From the NCBI GenBank assembly GCA_018398765.1, contig JAHBMJ010001323.1:1-12500 (forward strand): a DNA stretch of 12,500 bases, given 5' to 3'. This DNA comes from Chromera velia (Eukaryota > Sar > Chromeraceae). Position numbers and translations under genes: made by a program. The notes beneath the pieces are model-generated. The model searched no databases. It saw nothing but the letters and a program-made list of their open reading frames with translations, and had not been told where the DNA came from. Each line of letters opens with the position of its first letter. Position 1 is the stretch's first letter. This document shows positions 5,622 through 11,832 of this stretch, in pieces.

Positions 5622-7871
5622 TGGGTGGTGTCAGGTTTGGGCACGCAGATGAAAGTAAGGCCAGAGAGGGGGGCAAAGAGGCTCATAACCAATTAAAGAA
5701 CAAAAGCAGGGCACGAAAGCTGGCAAATGCAAGAAAGATTTATACACTCGATGCGATGAAAGAGAGCCTGTCAGAGAAGGAAAGCGGGAATGGCAAGAGG
5801 CAGTACCTCTCTGATTGCCGGCCAAATATTTGTATTTACGACCACGAACGAGAATCGGTGGATCATTTTCCTTTTCGATATTCACGTATGGCCGAACAGA
5901 AAAGGTTCTTTGTGTTAAAGTCACAAGCTCAGCTGACCACTGAAAAGACGAAATGACGACCTTTGCCTCGGGATACCTCTTCACAATCTCTGCCACCTGC
6001 ACAGAGGGCGGGTATGCAGGCATGTGAAGGAGGACATCGAGATGAGGATTCCACCGGAACCTTGCAAGCCAAGTGCTGAGCATTGACATGGTAGGAAGAA
6101 GGAGAAGGAACGTGAGGGGAGAACAGAGGAAACAGAAGGCTGGCTTTTTGTACGCATATGACATGCACGTGCAGGAGGAAAAGCAAGGGAGTCTGCGCAC
6201 TTTGGCAGAGAGTCTCGGTTTCGTTCCCTTCAGTTCGACGTTGAATTCTATTTGTGCAGAGAACTCCTCGAGGACGTGCTCGAGTTTGGGGATCTCCAGG
6301 AACACGTCGGGGAAGGTTTCGATGGGCTTCTTCAAGTGGGAGTACCTGCGCATGGGCAGAGATGCAAAAGAAGAAACCGGGGAAGCGGGGGGGGGTAAGG
6401 GAGGACGGAAGAAAAGAGGAGAGGGAGCAGAGCCTGGCAGGAAGAAAATATTTCCATGAGCTGGACCTGCAATGAGAATCCGAATTGCTCTGCAGACCTG
6501 TTCAGTGGCAAAAGCAAAATGGAGGAACATGTTGTTGGATGACGATACTTTCTTTCAGTCTTTTCGATAACAATCGGCGTCTAGAATATGGCAAGTACCC
6601 CAACTAAGACGAAAATAGAAAGTGTGAGGGAGACAGAAGTGAGATGCAAGTACCATAGAGAAAATTTCGCGCACTTAATTCAGATGGACTTGACCGATTG
6701 ACTGACCATTCCCTCTGCATCTTTTGGCCTTTCTTGTCCATCCGTTGGAACCTCTCTGACACCTCCACGGGGGTCTTCCCTGACAAGTCCGAGGCGGCAG
6801 TCCCCCAAGACTCTCGCCTGTATGCAGGCAGAAGGGAATTGAGGAAAAAAATGAGGGTCCCTTTGCAACTTCAAAGCACAAGCAGACAATCAGTCTTCCT
6901 TCTTCTTGTAGTTTCATGGCGAAGTTCTGCAGGCCCAGTGCTGTTCTTATTGATCATCAGAATTTGCTGTCAGTCCATCTTCCTGGTTTCTTTCCTGCAA
7001 CTTGGGCGAATCTGCATTTCTTCTTGCATGGCTGATGGACTCTCCTCTTGCCTTCTTCAACAAAAGAGAAAAGAAAGAAGAGAAAAGAAGGCTGACTGAC
7101 TGACAGTTTCAAGGCGTCTGCTGTCTTGACTTCTGAGTATCGAAAGTGTTCGATCTGTATCGGCTCCGTCTCCTTCTCGTCCTTCCAGCCGAAAGCGCTG
7201 ACTTCGTGCAGGAAACCTTCAGACTCCCCTCCACTCGCGTGAGTGATCAGAACTTCCTGCTCATGAACATGGAACAGGCAAATGCGCCGAAATGCGCGGC
7301 AATATAAACACACACTGAAGTAAGTAAGCATGACCGAAAAACGCACACAGGGATCGACGTACCCTCACTCCGATTCTCCTTGGCATTCACAGGTGTTGCG
7401 ATATTACTGGCAGGGAGGACACTCTTCCCGCAATGCATGGGTGCATACAAACTTAATTTGAGCCAGCCGCCTCTTTGCATAATTGGGGACTGCAACAAAA
7501 AATTGGGTGTACATATATATCCTGCTGTACATGCTTTTCCGTCCTCAGCATGTGAATATTCCTGCACCTCACTGCCACATACACAAAAGCCCGAACCTAC
7601 TGACATCATCAGCAGTGAGCCAGACATCCAACTCGACCCCCTTTGCACCCAGAGAGACTGCGGATCTGAAGGACCAGAGGCTGTTCTCGGGAATGCGGGA
7701 GGGAGACCCAGGCATGGAGACTCCGGATCCTCTGTGAACGAAAACCCCGACTTCATTCCGGGCATGTGCCGCACTTGCAGCAGCAGCCGCAACTGACTCC
7801 TCAACCCTTACTGAACCTCCCACTGGCCCAAGGTGCACCACCGCAAACAACACACTGAGCACGAACCTCAT
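4581..7871 (-). CDS. GDPD: Glycerophosphodiester phosphodiesterase (GDPD), six-exon gene model
   Basis: GDPD-family enzyme, which hydrolyses glycerophosphodiesters to glycerol-3-phosphate and an alcohol. Exons (minus strand): 7871-7605, 7256-7105, 6345-6201, 5996-5938, 5580-5439, 5225-4581, joining in phases 0, 2, 0, 2, 0 into about 469 residues. The ATG at 7871 starts a hydrophobic signal peptide (residues 1-20, FVLSVLFAVVHL core), implying secretory entry. Family signatures follow: VFVHRGSG (His46, Arg47), RIPENSLWSF (60-68), GVELDVWLTADD (Glu80, Asp82), then ITH (His95), IPKLEHVLEEF (158-168), NVELKG (Glu177), VVISSFQW, and a C-terminal GVSAVIPNNGERA (353-365). His46, Glu80, Asp82, His95 and Glu177 match the catalytic and metal-binding positions known in GDPDs. 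The second motif reads His-Ala instead of the usual His-Asp. Residues after about 386 are uncertain (see the alternative last exon). It is divergent to the NIFK-like gene. Confidence 0.87.
5439..5580 (-). CDS. GDPD: GDPD exon 5: lineage-specific insert
   Basis: 47 codons preceded by one base completing the Trp codon. The first half (IPPEEDAATTCTDPVKADKA) is polar and looks like a loop insertion, possibly Cys-bridged (two Cys). The second half (VFNDLLFPISEINKRLPE) looks helical. The 3' splice site TTTTCAG is immediately preceded by a (GT)n run. The 5' site is GAG|gtcaga. It joins AERIPIALLVED of exon 6 in phase 0. Confidence 0.75.
5581..5937 (-). other. GDPD intron 4 (357 nt)
   Basis: Starts gtcagc and ends in a (GT)n run plus TTTTCAG. 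A continuous frame runs from exon 4 into this intron, so retention would add residues before a stop, but they have no GDPD features. Confidence 0.7.
5587..5619. repeat. (CA)n microsatellite inside GDPD intron 4
   Basis: About 16 CA units on the plus strand, which are (GT)n in the GDPD pre-mRNA. They end 4 bases before the TTTTCAG-type 3' splice site of exon 5 and thus take the place of the polypyrimidine tract. Confidence 0.93.
5938..5996 (-). CDS. GDPD: GDPD exon 4: VVISSFQW strand
   Basis: A 59-nt exon encoding residues 189-207, ending in the first two bases of a Trp codon. VVISSFQW is a typical late beta-strand of GDPD barrels. The 3' splice site is GTGCAG|GTG. Two phase-compatible 5' sites exist 3 nt apart (gtggtc after 5941 and gtcagc after 5938). 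I chose the latter because it keeps the Trp and matches the other donors. Confidence 0.75.
6201..6345 (-). CDS. GDPD: GDPD exon 3: IPKLEHVL and NVELKG motifs
   Basis: Encodes residues 141-188. It contains IPKLEHVLEEF, the counterpart of the widespread IPTLEEVL motif, and NVELKG, the counterpart of NIEIK whose Glu binds metal. The 3' splice site GCGCAG|G is followed by one base completing codon 140. The 5' splice site AAA|gtgcgc is the only one in this gene without C at +3. Confidence 0.88.
6346..7104 (-). other. GDPD intron 2 (759 nt)
   Basis: Non-coding by the model: joining exons 2 and 3 across it keeps both phase and the expected GDPD motif spacing. It contains one exon-like island (about 6706-6774, minus strand, after CTTGTCAG), but its in-frame end does not fit the phase of exon 3. 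Nothing else is recognisable. Confidence 0.7.
7105..7256 (-). CDS. GDPD: GDPD exon 2: second histidine motif
   Basis: Residues 90-139 plus two bases of codon 140. It opens EVLITHASGG, continuing the ADD of exon 1 as TADD-EVLITH, the expected spacing to the second catalytic His of the family. The downstream FRYSEVKTADAL fits the helix before the IP-x-LE-x-VL motif. The 3' splice site is GAGCAG|GAA. The 5' splice site lies in an overlapping GTCAGTCAGTCAG run, of which only the first GT keeps the phase needed by exon 3. Confidence 0.82.
7257..7604 (-). other. GDPD intron 1 (348 nt)
   Basis: Bounded by GAT|gtcagt and GAGCAG|GAA. I see no conserved coding or RNA feature inside; open frames on both strands are unsupported. 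Confidence 0.75.
7605..7871 (-). CDS. GDPD: GDPD exon 1: signal peptide and first catalytic motifs
   Basis: Encodes residues 1-89. The signal peptide is followed by an Ala-rich linker (27-36), then the HRG motif, PEN, and the ELDVWLTADD strand carrying the metal-binding Glu80 and Asp82. The 5' splice site is GAT|gtcagt. An upstream in-frame GTG at 7943 would add 24 residues in front of the hydrophobic segment and is less likely than the ATG at 7871. Confidence 0.9.
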
Positions 7872-8070
7872 TGATTTGACTTTCAACACGTTGGATGAAC
7901 CCGTTACCCCCTTACCCTTGCATGGCGTCCTGGCTTCTTCCACAACCGTGTGTTGTTCTCTGATAGCATCACAAAGGTGGTCATGCAGGGTCGGCAGTCA
8001 AGCGCCTGAATCAAAGTGTGAGTTCACTGCTGTCAGTCTGATCGATGACGCCATCGGCAAAGGTCAGACA

Positions 8071-8089
8071 TGCATGCATTTTTGCATGC
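8071..8089. promoter_or_regulatory. Paired GCATGC palindromes
   Basis: TGCATGCA at 8071-8078 and GCATGC at 8084-8089, separated by TTTTT. GCATGC/TGCATGCA is a known target of an ApiAP2 factor in Plasmodium. If this is an alveolate, the position midway between two divergent genes would suit a binding site. GCATGC also occurs elsewhere in the window (about 9289, 11172, 12443), so it could be chance. Confidence 0.35.
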
Positions 8090-8176
8090 GCATCGCAGAT
8101 CGCGGTTTCGAGATGGTTTCGAGTGCATGATCTCCAAGACTGCTTTCTGGGGCCGCGGAACTTAAATTTCGCGGTA

Positions 8177-8198
8177 GCCGATTTTTCGCAAAATCGGC
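8177..8198. repeat. 9-bp stem inverted repeat (GCCGATTTT / AAAATCGGC)
   Basis: A perfect 9-bp inverted repeat with a 4-base loop (TCGC), about 245 bp upstream of the NIFK-like ATG. It could be a bound palindrome or a hairpin in the 5' UTR; its function is not known. Confidence 0.75.
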
Positions 8199-8443
8199 AA
8201 GGGGCACAACTGAACGGTTTGCGACTGCATGATGTTGGGACTCTCTGACTGACTGACGCGTTGACTGGAGAGCAGCTCTCGTTACAGCATGAGTATACAT
8301 TGATTTCTGTACGTGCTCTATCCCTCCTTCAAAACGTCGGTGGTGTCAACTTAGCTGCGTCGACGCTGCACTCTCAACTGAGAGTGTGTAGACGGATCTC
8401 TTGGAGCGATCTTAAGCTTTCCTTCAAGGAGACAGCGAGAAAG

Positions 8444-8635
8444 ATGACGACGAAGGGCACAACTGCTTCTGCAGCTGCGGGCAGTGTCCCCACTGGACGC
8501 GGAGCTTTAATTCCGAAAGGGCGCGGCGTTCTGTTGGTGGCGCGGCTTCCCTCCACCTTCCGACAGGATGACATTCGGAAGTTTTTCGAACAGTTTGGGA
8601 ACATCACCCGTCTTCGAATGGCGAAGAACAAAAAG
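8444..8635 (+). CDS. NIFK: NIFK-like exon 1: N-terminal half of RRM
   Basis: Residues 1-64: a short Thr/Ala/Gly leader, then beta1 (RGVLLVARLP, RNP2), helix 1 and beta2 (ITRLRMAKNKK). The donor AAG|gtaagg is the only one in the window with the textbook GTA start. The following intron is 138 nt. Confidence 0.93.
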
Positions 8636-9599
8636 GTAAGGCGTTCGGCTGGTTAGCTGTAATGAAGTCCGATTCTTCCATCCTCTGCAGGTAGAGCTCA
8701 GCTGACCTGATTCCCTTTGTCTCTGTGGATTCATCTGCCGTGCTCCTCCTGTGAGACTTCATTCTGATTGCAGACGGGAACACACAAGGGGTACGGATGG
8801 CTTGAGTTTGAACACAAGGAAGTTGCCGAGATTGTGGCAAAGACCATGAACAACTACCTGCTGGAAGGAAGGAACATGGTGGTCAAAGTGAAGGAGCCAG
8901 AGGAACTCCACCCAGGTCGGTTGCTGGGAAGGACTTGTAGGGAGACTGGGGTAGGTTGGTGTTTTCTTATTGTCTCCTCGGAGTGAGAAGTCCTTGAAAA
9001 AGGGCGGCAGATGTTCGCCAACTCAGGGGTAATTGACAGCTGGCATGGGTACGGGGGGGGTAAAAGGAGTTGATGGAAAGGCAGATTCGTAAGGGACGTC
9101 CCAGACACGTCGTTGTGTCCCTCAGGTTGAGGCGCAAGGGAGCTTTTCACCTTTCCTGATGGAAGTCAGACGTGGTGAAAGATCCCCAAAGACTTGTAGA
9201 GGGATGAATCTCAGAGAGATTCCATGGGGTCCCATTGATCGGTGGATTGGAATTGAACATTGTCTGCTGCACGGATGCACGGATTGATGCATGCAGATGT
9301 TTTCAAGAAATGGAACGTCCAATTCAGGGCCATCAACCGGGCAGAGAGACACCACAACATGATGGTTGCATCAGGTCAGCTTGTTGGTTTGCCTATATGC
9401 CAGTCTGTCTCTTTGTCGTTTTCCTTTCGTTTTGTATTTCGCTTGTCTTCGCCTGGTTTCCGCCCTCCCTTGGTTCCTTCCCTTTCCTCTCCAGGCTTGT
9501 CCAGCCGCCTTGCCTTGTCCACCTGCCTTTTTGCCAATCACAAAAACACAGTCCAATCAGTCCATTCGCGTAAAAGACTCTCTCTCTCTCTCTCCCTCC

Positions 9600-9633
<34 letters not shown>

Positions 9634-11319
9634 ATGAGTGAGACCAGTTGGTCTTCTTTCGGCGGGAAAGCTAGAGAAGAAGCTGGCCAAGCAGAAGAAG
9701 ACGGAGAAGAAACTGAAGGAACTGGGAATCGAATACTCCGGATACGTCTCTATCACGGTCTGTGGGAGGGCTGGACGGTGTTATACTTATACGTAGGCAT
9801 GCACTCATTCAGGTTAGGTGTATGAATGCAATTCCTAAAGGTCGATGCGTTTCCGTTACGAAGACGGGAGGGACAAAAGCCGTCATGATCTCTTCTTGAA
9901 GTCTGTCCCTTCTTTCGTTAAGTCCAGCCCAGCAACAGCACATCGACGGACAGAGATGCGAACACGTGTCAGAGAAAGAGAGAGAGCCAGAAAAGAAAAG
10001 TCGCCACGCCCGCGTCTCTGTGTTCCTCATTCTCATCCACTCTGTCTGTTAAACTTTACATAGCGTCGGTCAAGCCCCCCGTTGCTTCACACTTTTTGAT
10101 GCCTTGATGCGATGTTATTCTGACACGAGCGTTGAGGGACACGATGCTGTACTCTAATTTCACACGTTGCAAACAAAAAAGGCTTGGCCAACATGCAGGC
10201 TCTCTCTGACCTTCGAATGGCCCTTCTCACTTCTTCCCTTTTCTCTCTAAATGCACTTCCCTGCAGGATTTCTTCCAAGACCAGTTGGAGGACCTGAGGA
10301 GGAAGAGGGAGGCCCTGAAGGCGGGCAGCCTGACGGGAAAGGTGAAGAGATTGATGGAGGCAGACAGGGAGGCTTTGAAGGAAGACGACGACGAGGGGGA
10401 GGGGTTCTTGTCGGAGGACGATTTTGCAGACGACGAAGATGAGGGAGACGAGGAGGAGGATGAAGACGATGAGAGGCCCCCCGGGCGTTCGTCCTCTGGT
10501 GTTGCTGCTCTTCTCAAGAAGGCGAGACAGGCGTCTGCAGGGGGAGTCGCAAAGAAGGAGAAGAAGAAGGCAAAGAAGACCGAGGCTGTTCCGGTCTCTT
10601 CGAAAGCGCCAAAGAAGACACTCAAGGGAGGGAAGGGGCAGGAGAGTGGGAAAGGACTTTCTTCTGTGAGCGGACTAAAGAAGAAAAAGGCGGTGCCTGC
10701 CAAGGAGGAGGAAGAAGCGGAGAAGGTCGGTTGAAAGAAGAATCAGGGGATCGACTCGAATTTCTTCCATGCAGTAGAAAACAGAGAAAGGGGTGCCATT
10801 TGGGGAATGAATTTCACTGAGGTTCCCTGTTGATTGCTTATCTTTTTAGTGGCGGAACCGTCGAAGAAATAAATATTTCCGCCACTGTCGGCTGCCTTTG
10901 TTTTACGTGTTCTCTTTGTGTCTGCAGCCCAAGACGAAGAAGAAGGCCCCCACTCCCTCTTCTTCCCCGAAAGCTAAAGAGCCGTCGAAGCCAAAGAAGA
11001 AGAGCGAGGTGACATCGAAGGAGGACACCAAGGCGAAGAAGAAAGTCGTGAAGGACACGAAAAAGGTCCGTTGATAGATCTGATATGAGCAACCGTCCCT
11101 TCGACCGTCAAATTAAACTCATCTGCTTATCATCCTCTTCTTGCCTGGTTCGACTGGCCTTCCTCGTCCCATGCATGCATCGCAGGACCCGACCCGCTCT
11201 TTCATTTTCCTTCCACTCTGAAAAAATTCAAAGGGATCCTTTCCCTCCGTGCCCATGCACACATGAAAGCGGCAAGCGAAGAAAGAGCGGAGGATGGGAT
11301 GAAGAAAGGAAGAGGAAGA

Positions 11320-11359
<40 letters not shown>

Positions 11360-11457
11360 GAGGAGGAGGGCAGACAGATAGACAGACAGACAGATAGACA
11401 GACAGACAGGCAAACAAACGGACGGAGGGAGGGAAGGAAGGAAGGAAGGAAGGAAGA

Positions 11458-11489
<32 letters not shown>

Positions 11490-11832
11490 CAAACAAACAA
11501 ACAAAGAAAGAAAGAAAGAAAGAAAGAAAGGATTTTCGCTTTTCTCGATCAATTTTGGAACGGACTTTCGGGGGCCTTTTTTTGACAAGTGCTGCATGAT
11601 GCATGGGCAAGGTAAAATGTTTTGTAAGCCCCCCCCGCTTCGTTTTACGGGGCCATTTGGAGGACCCAAGCCCTGAGCGCAGATTTCTCTTCACGCATAT
11701 GGGTTTTCACTCGTACAAAGCAACAGTTTTTAATGCTTTCCCCTTTGTGAATGCGCTCGACTGCAGGTGAAGGGTACCTCCTCCCTGGAAGGAGCAAGCA
11801 AGAAAAAAGGAAGTTCGAAGAAAAATAAGTGA
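8444..11832 (+). CDS. NIFK: NIFK/Nop15-family nucleolar RRM protein, complete seven-exon gene
   Basis: Members of this family (human NIFK, yeast Nop15) bind pre-rRNA near ITS2 and are needed for 60S subunit maturation in the nucleolus. Exons: 8444-8635, 8774-8915, 9297-9374, 9648-9757, 10267-10725, 10928-11065, 11767-11832, intron phases 0, 1, 1, 0, 0, 0, giving about 394 residues. One RRM spans about residues 27-106: RNP2 LLVARLP (30-36), DDIRKFFEQFG (42-52), RNP1 KGYGWLEF (69-76), then AEIVAKTMNNYLLEGR (82-97). The diagnostic post-RRM segment follows: DVFKKWNVQF (112-121), like the human LFKDWNIPF, and a Lys-rich helix ending ELGIEY (162-167). The tail has an acidic block (213-243) and Lys/Ser/Pro-rich basic repeats, making it longer than human NIFK (293 residues) or Nop15 (220). 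The start is the ATG in GAGAAAGATGACG. Confidence 0.9.
8774..8915 (+). CDS. NIFK: NIFK-like exon 2: C-terminal half of RRM
   Basis: Residues 65-111 plus one base. TGTHKGYGWLEF matches the family's TG-x-SKGYAFVEF (RNP1), and VAKTMNNYLL matches VAETMNNYL of NIFK closely. The exon starts after ATTGCAG and ends CCAG|gtcggt. Confidence 0.93.
8916..9296 (+). other. NIFK-like intron 2 (381 nt)
   Basis: From gtcggt to GCATGCAG. It contains a short poly-G run (about 9052-9060) and nothing else I recognise. Confidence 0.8.
9297..9374 (+). CDS. NIFK: NIFK-like exon 3: post-RRM FKKWNVQF motif
   Basis: 26 residues following the RRM. DVFKKWNVQFRAINRAERHH aligns with the family's LFKDWNIPF ... RYNRNR segment, which packs after the RRM in this family only. 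It is preceded by CATGCAG and followed by gtcagc. Confidence 0.88.
9578..9632. repeat. (CT)n(TG)n microsatellite in NIFK-like intron 3
   Basis: About 25 bases of CT-rich repeat followed by about 30 bases of TG repeat, ending 15 bases before the exon 4 splice site. It takes the polypyrimidine-tract position of the intron. Confidence 0.93.
9648..9757 (+). CDS. NIFK: NIFK-like exon 4: basic helix ending GIEY
   Basis: KLEKKLAKQKKTEKKLKELG then IEY matches the basic helix and G-I-D-Y of NIFK homologues. The 3' splice site GACCAG is downstream of a (CT)n(GT)n tract and is the only AG giving the right frame. Two in-phase 5' sites 12 nt apart (gtctct at 9746, gtctgt at 9758) leave four residues (VSIT) optional; the second has the G at +5 shared by the other donors. 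Confidence 0.78.
9758..10266 (+). other. NIFK-like intron 4 (509 nt)
   Basis: From gtctgt to CCCTGCAG, with a pyrimidine-rich stretch (about 10220-10262) before the 3' splice site. I see no nested gene or recognisable ncRNA. Confidence 0.77.
10267..10725 (+). CDS. NIFK: NIFK-like exon 5: coiled/basic, acidic block and Lys-rich repeats
   Basis: 153 codons (residues 175-327). It opens DFFQDQLEDLRRKREALKAG, likely helical, then has a run of about 30 mostly Asp/Glu residues (213-243), then basic Lys/Ala/Ser-rich sequence (KKEKKKAKK and similar). Such alternating acidic/basic tails are common in nucleolar proteins. The 476-nt open frame on the opposite strand (10227-10703) is a shadow of this composition. 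Confidence 0.9.
10928..11065 (+). CDS. NIFK: NIFK-like exon 6: Lys/Pro/Ser-rich tail
   Basis: 46 codons starting PKTKKKAPTPSSSPKAKEPS after TCTGCAG, ending in a Lys-rich stretch (VVKDTKK) before AAG|gtccgt. It continues the basic repeats of exon 5 in phase 0 and probably provides nucleolar or nuclear localisation. Confidence 0.87.
11066..11766 (+). other. NIFK-like intron 6 (701 nt)
   Basis: From gtccgt to GACTGCAG. It includes a ~230-bp purine-rich simple repeat (listed separately). Frames within it on both strands translate repeat sequence only. Confidence 0.8.
11301..11530. repeat. Purine-rich compound microsatellite (GA, GAGG, GACA, GGAA, GAAA)
   Basis: Successive blocks of (GA)n at about 11325-11356, GAGG, GACA/GATA at about 11372-11410, GGAA at about 11425-11455, and GAAA with AAAC interruptions to 11530. 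About 230 bases are nearly pyrimidine-free apart from the C/T of GACA/GATA. The coding strand of the NIFK-like gene is the purine strand. Confidence 0.95.
11767..11832 (+). CDS. NIFK: NIFK-like exon 7: last 21 residues and stop
   Basis: VKGTSSLEGASKKKGSSKKN and a final Lys, then TGA at 11830-11832, after the 3' splice site GACTGCAG. The composition matches exons 5-6. If intron 6 were retained, translation would stop after two more codons (GTC CGT TGA). Confidence 0.83.
   Translation: MKGTSSLEGASKKKGSSKKNK

Larger units (their letters stand above)
7872..8443. promoter_or_regulatory. Divergent promoter interval between GDPD and NIFK-like genes
   Basis: 572 bp separate the two start codons and must hold both 5' UTRs and promoters, unless 5' non-coding exons lie elsewhere. 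No clear TATA box is visible. The interval contains a TGCATGCA/GCATGC pair (8071-8089), a 9-bp stem inverted repeat (8177-8198) and a TGACTGACTGACG run near 8247. An open frame from a TTG at 8261 runs into the NIFK-like ATG, but lacks an ATG and any family similarity. Confidence 0.6.

Noticed and set aside
6706-6774. Extra cassette exon in GDPD intron 2 (minus strand, after CTTGTCAG, before gtcagt)
   Set aside because: It looks exon-like and stays open from exon 2, but ends in phase 0 while exon 3 needs phase 2. Direct joining of exons 2 and 3 also gives normal GDPD motif spacing.
8261-8443. N-terminal extension of the NIFK-like protein
   Set aside because: The upstream frame begins at TTG and has no ATG or family similarity; the ATG at 8444 is 26 residues before the RRM.
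10227-10703. Minus-strand 158-residue frame opposite NIFK-like exon 5
   Set aside because: It is the Ser/Phe/Pro shadow of an Asp/Glu/Lys-rich coding exon.
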